Positions 12,604-25,229 of a DNA stretch of 64,000 nt are shown here, in pieces; positions within the stretch are counted from its first letter, which is position 1; each line of letters begins with the position of its first letter. A program made the translations under genes and the position numbers. The notes beneath the pieces are model-generated. The model searched no databases, had not been told where the DNA came from, and saw only the letters and a list, made by a program, of their open reading frames with translations. The DNA comes from Luzula sylvatica. Taxonomy: Eukaryota; Streptophyta; Magnoliopsida; Poales; Juncaceae. The stretch lies in contig OX326956.1 in assembly GCA_946800325.1 (NCBI GenBank), forward strand, positions 47,787,052 to 47,851,051, written 5' to 3'.

Positions 12604-14892
12604 TCAAAACCCAACAGCCCCGATTGGCCTATGTCTCTCCTTCCAAAAACACGCATCCGCCACGAGCCTAGCCGAAGATCTCATCGGCTCGGATTTACAT
12701 CTCTTCAGCACAAACGGCGCGTATATAACCTCTGCTTGTATCGGCAACTCGATTTTCATAGCTTTCCCAACTGGAGGATCCAGTGAAGGTTGCACTGGAG
12801 GAGGTACTGCTTGTACTGTGGGTGGATCTGGATTTGCTGTTTCCTCTGTCTGTGTGCTAGTATCCTTTTGATCATCTCCAGTGACGGTAGTTTCTGTTTT
12901 TGCATTTGAGTCTTCTATGGGTGGAGGATTATGGCGTTTATGCGCGGCTCTCCAGTTGATAAAATCTGTAGGGCGGACCCACGTTTCCTTCGACACCTCC
13001 ATTGATAGTTTCGGTTCGTACATCATGAGAAGTAGACAATCCGGTAATTCCCCGTTCTTCTTTCTCTCGCTCGCAGCAATCACTTCCAGTTTCCTCTCCA
13101 GTTTCTCCTCTGTTTTCTCCTTCTCTCCTCTCTTCTCCTCGTCTCTTTTGAGATTTTCGTCTCGTTCTGGCTCGGGAGAGCAACGTTTACCTTTCTTGAC
13201 GGCTCCTTTGGAAGAAGGCTCGGTTTGTTTGGCAACGACAATATCGTCCTGTTCGATTGAGAAGCTCCAACGCTTGCCTTCGAGGGAGAAGCTAGATCGC
13301 GTCGCTTCTTTCACGCTCGAGAAACTCGATCGTCTCGGATCTCCCTCGCTCGAGAAGCTATGTCTCCTCGAATCCTTTTCTCTCGACGAAGATCCTCCTC
13401 CGCCATTACTGCGTTGCCTCCTCATTCTGTATTGTCTCGCTTTCTTTTCTTCTTTCCCCGTCGAAGGAGAGCAACTAGTAGACCTCCTCGCTTTCGTCTC
13501 CTCCTCTTTCCTTTCTTTCGATTCTCTCGCCACATGGCTTTCTTCGATTGAAGATTCGACAGGAGGAATTTGGGATTCGGTCAAGTTGCAATCTTTTTCG
13601 TTCTCTGATTCGTTTGGGCATGATGAGTCATTATTATTGTCCTCCAAAGATTCTGATTCCTCCTTTAGCTCGGCTAAATCGTCCTTTTCTTCTGTTTCTG
13701 AAACCGAAACAGTATCGTTATTGCGTACCTCAGCTTGCATTTCGTCCAGATCTGTATTCTCGGCTTGTCCCAGAATATCTTCACTCGCACTAGGCTCGCA
13801 CACTTGTTCTTCATTTTCCCTAACAATGGCAACTTTGTTTTCTTCTCCATAGTCTCTCTCCTCCTCTACTCTCTCATTTTCATCTTCATCTTCTTCTTCG
13901 ACCTCTTGTTCTTGTGCGTGGACCTTTCGAACTGGAGAGCCCCAGAGGCGGTTAGCCAAAGCGGCCATTCGAACTGGATCAGATCGACACCGCATGAGTA
14001 AAAGAGCATTCTTAGGAGGGATACAAACACCGACTCTTCCTCCTTCTACTTCTTCTTCTTCTTCTTCAACAACCAAGATCTCTTCTTTCTTCGATATCTC
14101 AACCTCAAACTCCTCCGCCATTCTCCTCTCCTCCCAATCTGTCACGACCTCCACTTTCCTCTCCATTACAATCACTTCCTGTTCCATCTCCAGTTCTTCC
14201 TCCACCTGTCTCTTCGTCTCCTCGTCCTCTTGCATCATTAACCACCTTGCTAGCACGGCTCCGCAGGAACCGCGCCTCTTCACCTTCCCCTGCCCAGTCC
14301 CTTTACCGCTGGACGAAGACGAACAAAAGGACTTGCCACTGCACGGCACAAGGCAATTGAACTCAGAGCCAACGGTCTTCAACGCATCGCAAATGCTGAC
14401 TGGGATCTGATACACCCAACCCTGATTCTTTGCTCCAGGCGTGCACTCTCTTTCCCTCCCCATTTCGCCTTCCCCCTTTCGAAAACTCGCCTCGCTTCCA
14501 ACAACCCGCTTAGATCTAGATCGCAACATCGCACCTTTCGCCTTTTTTCTCCTTTGTTTACCCTTAACCCTAACTTGGCCAATGCAGGTCACTTTAGGAG
14601 AAGTAGGTTCCGCAGTTTCAAAAGCGGCGCCTTTGTTACGACGACCTCCGACCACAGTACTGAACATTGGAGATTGGGCACCTTTTACGCTTCCACTTGT
14701 TTTCAATCGACGGCTCAGAGACGCCGACAGTGACGGCGCCGCCGCAGCAGAGGAAGAAGCAGAAGGGCGGGAAGTAAAGCAAATGAAAAGCTCACTCCCA
14801 CCGCCGCCAGCATTGGAACGGTGAGAACTAGACTGTCGATCTCCAGCGTCCATTGAAGCCGAAGAGGAAGAAGAAGACTTCTTTCTCCTCAT
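12604..14892 (-). CDS. Plant-specific highly charged disordered protein
   Basis: A single-exon gene of 762 codons. I do not know its function. It starts with MRRKK and a Ser run. Near residues 35-40 is LFICFTSR, near 60-77 RRLKTSGSVKGAQSPMF, and near 97-110 TSPKVTCIGQVRVK, which recurs in a family of plant proteins loosely annotated as protamine-like or unknown. The middle is very rich in Glu, Arg and Ser (coiled-coil and disordered). Two similar blocks stand out: LLLMRCRSDPVRMAALANRLWG near residue 300, and near the C-terminus VLKRCKSEPMRSSARL followed by ACFWKERHR. A third conserved-looking block is LLLMMYEPKLSMEVSKETWV. Antisense open frames across it (for example 12881-13852) mirror the biased codons and are not called. 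The start is the first ATG after a GA-repeat leader. Confidence 0.82.
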   Translation of the reverse strand: MRRKKSSSSSSASMDAGDRQSSSHRSNAGGGGSELFICFTSRPSASSSAAAAPSLSASLSRRLKTSGSVKGAQSPMFSTVVGGRRNKGAAFETAEPTSPKVTCIGQVRVKGKQRRKKAKGAMLRSRSKRVVGSEASFRKGEGEMGRERECTPGAKNQGWVYQIPVSICDALKTVGSEFNCLVPCSGKSFCSSSSSGKGTGQGKVKRRGSCGAVLARWLMMQEDEETKRQVEEELEMEQEVIVMERKVEVVTDWEERRMAEEFEVEISKKEEILVVEEEEEEVEGGRVGVCIPPKNALLLMRCRSDPVRMAALANRLWGSPVRKVHAQEQEVEEEDEDENERVEEERDYGEENKVAIVRENEEQVCEPSASEDILGQAENTDLDEMQAEVRNNDTVSVSETEEKDDLAELKEESESLEDNNNDSSCPNESENEKDCNLTESQIPPVESSIEESHVARESKERKEEETKARRSTSCSPSTGKEEKKARQYRMRRQRSNGGGGSSSREKDSRRHSFSSEGDPRRSSFSSVKEATRSSFSLEGKRWSFSIEQDDIVVAKQTEPSSKGAVKKGKRCSPEPERDENLKRDEEKRGEKEKTEEKLERKLEVIAASERKKNGELPDCLLLMMYEPKLSMEVSKETWVRPTDFINWRAAHKRHNPPPIEDSNAKTETTVTGDDQKDTSTQTEETANPDPPTVQAVPPPVQPSLDPPVGKAMKIELPIQAEVIYAPFVLKRCKSEPMRSSARLVADACFWKERHRPIGAVGF

Positions 14893-14930
14893 GTGAGTGA
14901 AGCAAAAGGGAGAACTGAGCAGAGAGAACG

Positions 14931-14934
<4 letters not shown>

Positions 14935-14964
<30 letters not shown>
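14935..14964. repeat. (GA)n microsatellite in the leader of the 12.6-14.9 kb gene
   Basis: About 15 GA units lie 43-72 bases upstream of the ATG of the minus-strand gene. On the coding strand it reads as a CT-rich 5' leader, common in plant core promoters and 5' UTRs. Confidence 0.85.
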
Positions 14965-14968
<4 letters not shown>

Positions 14969-16134
14969 AAAGAAAGTGTGTAAAATTTTGAGCTCTCGAG
15001 AAAAAATGAAAAGAAAAGTTATGGTTTTGTCGTTTATGCTACGGTAAACACAAAATCACATACATAACCCTAAAAATAAGTAAATAATAAAAAGGAGCAA
15101 AAGAGGTATAATGGCAGGGTTAGCTTTATAAAATTGTGGGGTGTAGCGTGGTGGAGGAAAGGGGCACATTACAAAGTGGGTCGAGCCCACATGATATTTC
15201 GGCCAGAGCGGATCCGAAAGTTTGGAGTTTGGACTCGAGCGCTGAGTATGAGTACAGTACAGTACATGGCACAGGCTCGTTCTGTACGATAAATGCACAA
15301 TTTATCAGGGCCACGTATCTTCACTCGAATGCCTCGTGTCCTGTATCGTCTTATTGTTACAGTTGATTTGATTTGATTGATTGGATTTTGGTTATGATTA
15401 TGATTATTGCTGCGGCGTATTTATTCGTAGTATTATTATTAGTTTGCTAATTTCCAAAGAAAATCTAAGTATTTTGTGGGAGATATTTATTTGAGTGATT
15501 AAATGTGGGCGAGCCTCGTCACCTCGTGCCATCTATCAATTCGAGTTTGCGTAATTTTAGAAGTATTCAATTTCTTTCACTGATAAGTGAAAGGATGAGA
15601 TGATGGGAAATATCCAAACATTTTGGATCGATGGAATCGGAAATAGAAAGTAGTCGTGGTAAATAATTGACTATCTATTTATCAGTTTTTAAGTAGGATT
15701 TTTTGTAAAACTAATTTAGTTTAGCTCTATTTTGTAATACTTTATAATAAAAAAATAATTCTCGAAGTTAATTTAATTATTTACCACGCCATTAACTTAT
15801 CGGATTAAGCAGTAAATTTTTTTATTATTAAATTAACACACTGAAATATAGTACAAAAAATAGCAATTTTAGTATTTAAATTTAATTTATTCAGTTTGGC
15901 ATTCAACAATAACACAAAATCAACAAATCGAATCAATTGGCTAAATTGTCATCTCATCTCAATCCAAAACAACACGACAAATAATACTAAATTGAATTAA
16001 CTAAAATAAACAGTTGAGCTAAAGAAAATTTAAACTTAATTGTACGTTCATTATTTAATTTTGTTAATTGAGACGAAATATTAAACAAATATAAAAAATA
16101 ATTTAATCAAGCCATGACTTTTTCAATATTTAAA
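14965..16134. other. Intergenic and promoter side of the charged-protein gene
   Basis: This should include the promoter of the minus-strand gene ending at 14892. A GC-balanced stretch at 15130-15360 has open frames on both strands (15056-15366), but they overlap each other and show no family-like block, so no gene is called. Confidence 0.4.
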
Positions 16135-16139
16135 AAAAA

Positions 16140-17042
16140 CTCATTTTTGAGATACTCCAAAAAAATATATCTTTTCAAATATCCCTATAGTTGTAAAGTT
16201 AACTTTGCATGGTGTTAATTTTTTGTTAACCAAAATACCTCTCTATTTTTATAATATAAATTTTTTAAATTTTTTTTATTTTATTATTATTTAAAAAAGA
16301 CAACAATTTTTTTAACATATACTATCTATTAAAACAAAAAATACAAATGAAATTATATGTAATATTCATTTTATTTTAATATTTAATTTATCATATATTT
16401 CTATGTAAAAACTAACATCAAATAAAAAAAATAAAGTCGATACAAAAAATTTCAGCACCTAAAAAATAACATTTTAGTAAATTGTTTCAATGTACATTCA
16501 CTTTTTATATTTTTTTGTAATAATTTCTAGATATTCTTATTTTATGTATTAACTTATATACAATCAAATTAATTATTATGTTAATTAATAATTAATATTA
16601 ATTATATATTTGAACAATGTTTAAATTATATGTAGTTGATTACGCTAAACTTTATGTTCAAGCATATTCTAAAAATATGAAATAATATATCATCCATATA
16701 ATAGTAAATTAAATTTTTATTAGTTATATTTTTATTTTTGTTATTGGTCAAATAAATTATATCTCAGATGATGTCTGATTTTGTAAATATATGAGTTGAT
16801 ATATAATTATATAAGCTAGTATGCAATTAATTTATTATTAAATACTCATAAAGTTTTATAGTAATAAAAAAATACTACATTATTTTATAAAATTAAATAT
16901 TACAAAAATAGAGGGGTATTTTGTCCTAAATTTTTCTTAACATCATACAATTTACAAAGTTAACTTTAACACCTCTAGCCTCTAGGGGGTATTTGAAAAG
17001 AGAAGTCTGTTTTGAGGGATTTTTTGGAATATCTCTGAGGAT
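16140..17042. mobile_element. ~900 bp non-autonomous element with long terminal inverted repeats
   Basis: The left arm (about 16140-16260) and the right arm (about 16905-17042) are inverted, diverged copies of each other. Shared blocks are GAGATA(C/T)TCCAAAAAA at the tips, CTTTTCAAATA(C/T)CCC, AAAGTTAACTTTG and AAAATACC(C/T)CTCTATTTTT. The interior is AT-rich with no coding frame. It is related to the element at 27140-28022. Superfamily and target-site duplication could not be fixed. Confidence 0.6.
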
Positions 17043-17340
17043 TTATTTTAAAGGCGCGATATTTCACATATACCTCTGTAAAACATCATACAATTTTTTG
17101 GAAAAGTTAACTTTAAAGGATTTATTTTTTGGAACATCATACAATTTCACGGTACCTCTGTAAAACATCATAATTTCACATATACCCCTCAATAACGCGA
17201 TATTTCACGAGTACCCTGCAAAATCTTCAAATATCACGGATATCTCTTTAAAACCCTTCACATATCATGGTCATCCCTATGAAATCGTTAAAATATCACA
17301 TATACCCCTATTATCTCATTAAGAATCATCAATGTCCTTC
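17043..17340. repeat. Degenerate ~45 bp tandem units (ATATTTCACATATACCTC)
   Basis: Several diverged repeats of a unit combining AATATCACATATACC(C/T)CT with GTAAAACATCA or close variants follow directly after the inverted-repeat element. Unit length varies, so copy number (about 6) is approximate. A related word occurs at 9839-9870. Confidence 0.5.
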
Positions 17341-19103
17341 TCGTTACTAATAGGTCAATTGTCTAAATTTTAAGATTATTCTTCTATGATTGTGAATAAC
17401 TTTTGCAGTTAAATAATGTTTAAAATTATAAAAAAAAAATATTGTCAAATTTATCTCATGATTTTCTTCCAAAAATCATTACTTGAATCTGAATTATTCT
17501 CAAATTTTCAAGTAGCTACTGTATTTATATAGTACTAAAATGGAAAAATATTTTGAATGAAAAAATTAACATTTTTTAACTAAAAGTTCAATTTAAGAGT
17601 ATCGATGATATTTGAAGGGCTTTATAGGGGTATTTGTGAAACTTCACGTTTTTTTGGGGTAAACTTGAAATTATTTTATTGTACAAGGGGCACACATGAA
17701 ATTCTGTCTTTTTAAAAATATTGAAAAAGGTCCTTTTTTTTTAAGAATTTTCTTTTAATCCCCGATTATCTTTTAATTACATGCACAATTAAAAAAAAGT
17801 ATATTTTGATAAAAAAAAAATATGTATAACTGTTCCAAATTCAAAAAGATTAGCTCTAGAAATAACGTCAACCCATTGATGAATGGCATGTATGATACGT
17901 GCACAGTTTAAAAAAATTAATGCATATTTAATTAATTGGATTTTTATAAAGCATCAATATTAATAGCGAAATTTAGCCCGTCAAACTGAATAGAGACGTT
18001 CGAATGGTTGATTATTCATAAACAAAACTAACCGATTTAATTTGGTTTATTCAGTTCAAAATTTCAATTTATTAAGTTCTATTCGTTGAAAATAATAATG
18101 TTATCAGGTTTGGTTTAGTTAGTATTTTGAAAACCGATTAAATCGAATCAACCAAGGTATTTTATATATATTACTTTTGAAAACAATTAAATTTGATATA
18201 ATAATATCATAAATGAATACAATTTTTATTTTTTGTCAAATATTTTTTTTATTAATGATATATTTCTATTTCTAGGATGTTAAGTTTCATAATTGATTCA
18301 ACCAAATAAACCAAATAAATAAAATTTATTTTGTTCGATCGAGTCGATTCAAATTTTAGTTCGATTCGATTTAAGTCGTTTTGATCTTATTCAAATATGA
18401 TCATTCATATCCTTATTTATTAACCAATAAATCGGAATCTAAAGAAAAAAAATCGCAATAATAATTTCATATTGTAATAATCACATTTCTGATAATGAAT
18501 TTTCGATACATGTCACGATCTTCATTTCTGATAATATCATACATATTACTGTAAAACTCGAGTAATTCTACACAACATATTTTCGCTGCATGATCGACAT
18601 CAGGATGATGGGATGTAGGATTTGGATTGAAATAAACTAAAATAACTATATGATGTTGATACAATATCTAACGTATGATTAACATATTGCTGTCAAATCA
18701 CGCAACGAGAACATGTTTTGTAAAATTACCGTTAAAACTCTGCCTACAAAGAAGTACACTAACATAATCTTGAGGAATATCATATGCTTTTATTAAATAA
18801 AAACATGCCCCACATTCACATACCACATTAAAAAACTGGGGCCATTTAATCCACGGTCATGTGTGATGAGTAGATAATAAGAGAATCATAACAGAGAGGA
18901 TGGGCAATGTAGTTTAGCGGTCAAACTGCAAGGTTGGCAGCATTTTCACTATTGGATATCATATATCTCCTCTAGTTTGCCAAAAATTAGATATGCCATC
19001 TTGAATATAGCATTATAGTGAAATTGTAATGATATATGCACCATTTATTTGTTGTTTTACATGGAAAAAAGATTAAAGTGTTTAAGGACTACATTATGCC
19101 ATA

Positions 19104-19159
<56 letters not shown>

Positions 19160-19900
19160 AGAATAGCATTTCGCACTACTATATTGAGGTGACACAACCC
19201 TTGAATTCCAACAACACTTGCAATCCAAGCAAAAATACAAAGCTATACAAATTTGATCTATTTATGGGGCTAAAAGAGTTTGTCAAGAAGTCCTTCAAAT
19301 ATATATATAAAAAAGTTAGGAGTTGCTGATTTTTATTTCTCAAGCCCCGGATTTTCCATTTTCACTAAAATAACTAGTGTGTAATTTCATTCTTAATTCT
19401 AAAATAACTAGTGTGTGTAATTTCATTAAAAAAAACTAAAAAAATTACTAAATCTTTCTTATCAACACTATTGAATATAAAAAATTCTTAAATCAACGAT
19501 GTTGGTTAAAATTATATTTGATTATTTCAAAACAATACCGACAATATTAAAGATTTGTTTTAACGTTTCAAATTAGAAAATATCATTTTTTTTCAAAATG
19601 GAGCGCAATCACTATGATGATGATGACGACGACGACGGTCGTCGTCAGAAGAAGAAAAAACAAGAAAGATAATTCAAGCTACATCTACACACGAGACACA
19701 AGGACTAAAGTAAATATCATTGAAGACGAAAAAATGTATATTCAAGATCACAAGAGCTGTTCTCATAAATTTCCACGAGTTGGAATAACGCACTACAAAT
19801 ACATTATCTCAAGGTTATTCCAAACTTATCCTTGATTAAATTAAAACTCAATTAATTATTGTGAAATCATCAAATTTCCAAGTTAGTAATTTAGCAATTG
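17341..19900. other. AT-rich intergenic with one GA microsatellite
   Basis: No gene was found. The only clear feature is a (GA)n run of about 24 units at 19106-19154. The small frames at 18467-18664 and 19614-19835 are low-complexity and unsupported. Words such as GGTTTATTCAGTTC around 18010-18400 look like decayed repeats. Confidence 0.4.
19106..19154. repeat. (GA)n microsatellite
   Basis: About 24 uninterrupted GA units in intergenic DNA. Confidence 0.95.
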
Positions 19901-19924
19901 CAAAATCAACCTAAGTTACATTAT

Positions 19925-20335
19925 CGTTCAAATGAATGGTTCATACGTTTAAACTAACACCAAATGCTTAAACGAATGTCATATGTGTTTGAACGATAAT
20001 TAATATTTTTGTCACATAAACTACTTGCATCAAAACATATAGCTTGTGTTTAAACGAACATGACATTCGATTAAACGAATAATGGATATTTTTGTCACAG
20101 GGACTAAAAGAAGCAAAAAACTTCAGACAACGTTCAAACGAATCTCATATTCGTTTCAACGTAAGTGGCCTAAAACACTAGGAATTTGAACATGTGTTAA
20201 ATGATATATATACATGCGTTTAAAGTTTAAACACGTAGTACAAAAAGTCATGATTTCAAATTACTACGGTCAGTTTGATGAGACTTCGTTTAAACGAACC
20301 TCACGTACGTTTAAACGAATGTGCTGTCAAACAAG
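19925..20335. repeat. Cluster of CGTTTAAACGAA palindromic words
   Basis: At least nine variants of the palindrome-centred word (C/T)GTT(T/C)(A/G)AACGAA(T/C) are spaced 20-60 bases apart, often in pairs that read as GTTTAAACGAACCT and GTTTAAACGAATGT. The same idea, with CGTTCGAACGGAA, recurs at 39.8-41.0 kb. It is probably part of an old repetitive element; no coding sequence accompanies it. Confidence 0.5.
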
Positions 20336-23050
20336 GTTTTTGGGTTGAGTATCGTACTTTTTTAAATATCTCATCTCTAATTAAAACCAAAGAAAGATAG
20401 TCATTGTTAAAATTCAAATTCAATTAAGATAACCTAGAGATCAAATTCATTCTCTTCCAAATCTTCAAAGCAATTTTTCAACTCGTGTGACCGAATCCGT
20501 TAGGTAAGATTCGTTAGGTCTTCTTAGTATTTCGTGTTAGATTAGCAATTCTGCCATTGTGAAAGTCTATTCCGCATCGATAAACGTTGATCGATTGTGA
20601 AAAATTTGTAATCCATTTATTCGGGAAATTGAATAAAATGTCCAAAAGACCCAAGTTTGCCGCACGACATTCTCGGAGATATAAGTATTTGTGAACGTTG
20701 ATTCAGTCGACTAACAAGTAAAGGAGAAGTAAATGAGAGTTAAAGTAAACAGTTTTCTACCGAACTCCATAAACATATTGTGTGTTAATTTAGTTTGTTT
20801 GGCATTGTTTATCTTTGTTTACTTTTGACACTATTTAAATTACTATTTAATTAACAAAGGATCACTAAATTAAATATTGTTACAAATTTAAAAATAGAAA
20901 TTAGAAACAAGAAAACCGCATAACTTACTGGTTCCCATTCCAAATTTCCTAGTCCTTGCTGTTTTTCTTTTGAAGTATCTTGATTCTCGAACCAATCATA
21001 TATATGTCAAGTCATGTAACTTATTAACTTGCACAATATATATGTAATATGTATTATTCCACGATGAGTTTGGTGTGTCTGTGGGTGGGTGTGTGGGCGC
21101 ACACAATGTATTAATTCTCCTCCTATTTATTAGCTAGGATTGTGGGCGCTCAAAGAAGTAAGTGATGAATATAATTAGGAAACTAATCACATGGGTTTTA
21201 TGACCAGCAGAAAGTTCCAAAAAGGCTGTATGCCTATTGTAATTTGTCATGCACATGAACCTTACTTTGAATATTCATTGTCCTAAGGACCTAACCTATA
21301 CTAAGTCCAGACTATGTGAATATAATTATATCATAGTAAAAATTATATAATTAGCTTATGAATATAATTATTTCAAGGGTTTAATTATATAAAAGTACAT
21401 TTTCTGGGGGGATAATTGTAGTTTTAACTTTTCACATAATTATTTCAAGTTTGATTATAACAATTACTATACCAATATATCATGTATGGCCATCGAAAGC
21501 CAGTAATTTATGTACTGTCTAAGTTACATGATCACTTTTCTCGTGACTTTGACTGGACTATATATTTGTATTTGTATTTTTCGAATAAGGACAGCAAAAC
21601 CCCAAAAATAAATAATTAAACTTTTCCTCGGTAAAAATCCCACAAGATTTCTTTCAAAACGGTCCGCAATTATCTCCTCACTCTCCGGTATGATTACCGC
21701 CGCAAAAACGGCAACCCTACAAATCAAACAACGAGCCGTTGAGAGTTCTCTTTTTCTTTTTTTTTCTCAAATAATCTTATTTCGAGTTTGCAAAAATAAG
21801 TAAATTATTCTTTATTAATAAATATAATATTACAACTAATAAATTTACTTTTTTCTTGTTAAAAAAAGACTACATCTCCGTAAATAAAACTCAGAAATGA
21901 TACGAATATGCAATTTAAAATAATATTTAGATGAATCTCACCAATATATAAACCAAACCGATATATGAATGTCACTTATAATTCAATATTATTTTCTATA
22001 TTATTTTTTTGCTCAGAATGATTCGATATTTCGATGATTTAATTATGTGGAGATAGTCTTTGTTTCTGGTTACGCCTCTAAATTCATTATTTTAAATGAC
22101 AATTCTAATTTTTATTTATTATTTTAAATGACAATTCTAATAATTATTATTATTTATGGTAAACGGAATGATCTTAATTGTTCATGGTTATTATTTCATT
22201 ATTTTCCATTAACTATATATATTTATAGTATATATTCATTGTATATTTATATAAATAGGAAAATTCAACATTTTAGATATTTGTTACACATATTCGAATA
22301 ATAATACATATTATTATACACGTTCAATAAATCATCCGCATTCATGCCGTCCAAACATGAAAATATTAAACTCAACGATTTAAACTCCTCCCAAGTTCGA
22401 ACCTAACGACCTAATTAGTTCGACCCGAACTTGTCCGACCCACTAAAAATCATGATTGAGTAGACAATGAGTACATAAAAAATTGATTCATGACAAGAAT
22501 GGGACAAATTTCTTAAACCCGATATTTTCAAAACTCGAACGAACATGATCTGAAATCCAAACAATTCGAAACCGAATGATCAGAAAGTCGATCGAGCCTT
22601 AACGGGGCAACTTATACTAAAAACTTGTGTTACAAAAGTACTGAGCCGTTGGCGGGCGGTAAGAACACCAAGAAGAGAAGTGGCCCCAACTCCAAGTCCA
22701 ACTCTACTACACTACACAATAAAAAAAGTCACGTGAGCTGCACGCATTTTGAAGACTCCCCTTGAAAGCGATGCTACATTTTCTCTGGTCACTTGACTCA
22801 GTACTGTTACTCACAGTAATTCACCCGACCCCACATGTCAGCCACACGCAACAACTCCATTCATTATTGGAGCTGCTAAATCTAGCTGTATAATATATCC
22901 CCTTTTACCATCAGCCCAACACAAATTAGGGTTTCTTTTCAGCCAATTGGGCTTTTCGAAAAAAAAATAAAATATCATGTTTCACAAGAGTAGTTCCGTA
23001 GTTGTGATATTTCACTTTTGCAGGGGTAAATATGAGATTTTAATGTTTCG
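20336..23050. other. Intergenic, no gene seen
   Basis: AT-rich DNA between the palindrome cluster and the 3' end of the ERI1-like gene. A short duplication of TTTATTATTTTAAATGACAA is at 22084-22140. A stretch rich in CGACC/CGAAC words (22370-22620) looks like repeat-derived spacer. The final 100 bases should be the 3' UTR of the exonuclease gene. Confidence 0.4.
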
Positions 23051-24436
23051 TTAAATCCGGTTCTCGAATAGAAAGGTGACGTCACGAGTCGAAGAAGGAT
23101 TATTTCTCGTAGCGGTTATTTGCATCAAAGCCCCTTCTGAAATCATGCGTTGAGCGATTCTTGCTATGTTTTTCGAATCGTCGATTCCTAAATGGTGACT
23201 CCCATTTATTGGCATTTGTATTTCTCTCATCATGCTCATCATTCCAGGGGCCTGCAAAAAAAAAAAAAAAATACGAAAAAATATCATATCGTATTTAACC
23301 GAGAAACCCTAAAATGAATATTTGAGAGTATTTACTCTTCTGTTGTAGAAATTGAGAAAAATATCTTTTATATTTATCCACTCCATGAAATAAGAGGGTA
23401 ATTTAATCTTCGAAGTTCTGCATTGATCCGGCACCTTTGTCTTAAGATCCCAATTTCCGCTGAAATTAAAATTTCAAATACGAACAAACAAATCGAATTC
23501 AAATTATAGGAAATTGAATAGAATTTAAAAAAAGGGTTAATAACCAAGTAATAAATGCTGCACGATTAAGAGGCCCTCCTTTTGTCTTCTCCCAGAAGTG
23601 ATGATTTGCAAGCCATTGTTCGAATTCTCGAAGCGTTTCTTCGAAAGGAATGGCTGTATCGTGCCATACTCTAAATAAATATTTCATATAAAATTATGAA
23701 GTAAAGTAATTACTTTCAATTCTTAGTAATTTAATCTGAATATCGAAGATATGATATTTACCTGTCAACGCCGAATTTTCCATATTTTCCTTGTATGTAT
23801 TCATCAATTCTTTGTTCGCTCATTACCGTTGGCCTCACGAATCTTGAGGATAATTCGAAATATACAATTTAATGAATACATGATTGAATTTTGATTTTGG
23901 AATGATAAAGGCGAGAAGAAGTGTTGTTACCTGTGGAATGAATCGACGAATTTCATAGTACGAGCATCAATCATCACAACAGGAAATTCGAGAATTTCGA
24001 CTTTCCCTTCCAGATCAAGAATCAGTAAATAATCAAACATTTGAGATCGTAGTTTGTCAAGCCTCAATTCGTCCACTCTTAGATCCAGTCCCAAATCATG
24101 ATTGAATTTCTCAAGATGCAACGCATCCCCTGTCTAAAAGCATAAGAAGAATTCAACCAACCTGAGATTCAAATCGAAACAAAATTTATGACTAAATCAT
24201 ACCATTGTGCATTTCCCTTGAGTGTAGTATAGACATAAATGCTTCCATTTTCTCAGCTTGGGAACAGGCGGTTCAGTTTCCATTATTGGATCAGAATCAA
24301 CAGTGGATACGGACGGAGCGACCCGTACTCGTCGAGAAGAAGAAAACGGGATGGATGCAGCTCGTAACAATGGACGTAACAACGGAGAGAAAGCTCGCAA
24401 GTGAGAGAGCTGAGAATAAAGCCTCGTTATCGCCAT
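23051..24436 (-). CDS. ERL1: ERI1-like DEDDh 3'-5' exoribonuclease, probably organelle-targeted
   Basis: A 3'-5' exonuclease of the ERI1 family. The plant member ERL1 is known for plastid rRNA (5S) 3'-end maturation. Six exons (24436-24203, 24133-23931, 23842-23762, 23670-23545, 23459-23336, 23251-23051) join in frame to 322 residues. The exon 2 acceptor at 24134-24135 was preferred over a closer AG because only it keeps the frame (TGDALHLEKF). The N-terminal 45 residues are rich in Arg, Ser and Leu without acids, as in a transit peptide. The DEDDh residues are visible: DLE in LLILDLEGKVEILEFPVV (ExoI), GNWD (ExoII), and HHLGIDD with H and D (ExoIII). IDEYIQGKYG and VWHDTAIPFEETLREFEQWL are family-typical. 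No broken exon was seen. Confidence 0.87.
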
Positions 24437-25015
24437 TAGAAGAGCAGGGTTTGCATAGCAAGGTTGCCTCGATGCAGTGGAGAGGTTTAACGAGGCTGGG
24501 TTGGATAATGGACGGGTTATAGAATTGGGTTAAAGCCCGATAAAAATAAAATTCGATAATGTATGGGCCTAATAGGATGAAGGCTCAATTTATATTTATA
24601 TTTATATTATAAGTCTGTAATGCATTTCTTTTGATATCTCATACATAATTGTTTATTTTATTGATAAAAAAAGATAAAACTTATGAGATAGTTCGTACTA
24701 AACTACTAATTAAGTCTAGGCTTAGACCTCGTACGAATCTTTTTAGTGACCATTCAGGAACTAACGATTGAATCGTCAATTCCTAAATAATAAATAAAAA
24801 ATAATTAACAAAAGTCAAATTCCAAAAAATTATGTTTAAGGGTGTTTCTTTATCTTACTGGGTAAAATATTTTTTTTCTGTGTAGATTCATGCGAGTCTT
24901 TATGTGGCGAAACACACCGAATTAATGGCATCAGATTTTTTTTTTTCTTCCAAAATCGCAAATTGTCCAACAAAATTGCCAAATACTCCAAAATCTTACC
25001 GTTTTCGAAGAAAGA
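24437..25015. other. Upstream flank of the ERI1-like gene
   Basis: This should hold the promoter and 5' UTR of the minus-strand exonuclease gene. The plus-strand frame 24205-24522 is antisense to its first exon and is not called. AT-rich beyond 24550. Confidence 0.4.
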
Positions 25016-25023
25016 GCTTGGAT

Positions 25024-25217
25024 TCAGTGACGAATCTTGACATAATTTCTCGGAAGGACGAAATGAAAGACTGATGCGTTCTTTTGGAGGGGGCAAACAG
25101 TAAAATTTACACTATTATATTAATAAAATATACTGAATCACTAGATATATACACTGTTCGGCGAAAATCTTGAGAAGGGGGACCGCCCCCTAGCCCCTAT
25201 TAAGACCCCCCCCCCCT
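25024..25217. mobile_element. Probable hAT-type MITE, one end decayed
   Basis: The left end TCAGTGACGAATCTTG matches the CAGTGGCGGATCTTG-type hAT terminus, and an exact 8 bp direct repeat GCTTGGAT lies at 25016-25023 and 25218-25225. The expected inverted CACTG end is not visible on the right; the element stops in a C-run and TT, so the right end appears eroded. Coding capacity is absent. Confidence 0.55.
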
Positions 25218-25229
25218 TGCTTGGATCCA

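Noticed and set aside
12881..13852. A 323-codon open frame antisense to the charged-protein gene
   Set aside because: It overlaps the better-supported 762-codon gene on the other strand. It is Ser/Leu-rich because of the sense Glu/Arg/Ser codons and shows no family block.
18901..18960. A tRNA-like GTAGTTTAGCGGTCAAACTGCAAGG word
   Set aside because: It resembles part of a tRNA D-arm, but no complete cloverleaf with T-arm and acceptor stem was found around it.
24205..24522. A plus-strand 105-codon frame over the ERI1-like first exon
   Set aside because: Antisense to the transit-peptide exon; no family similarity.
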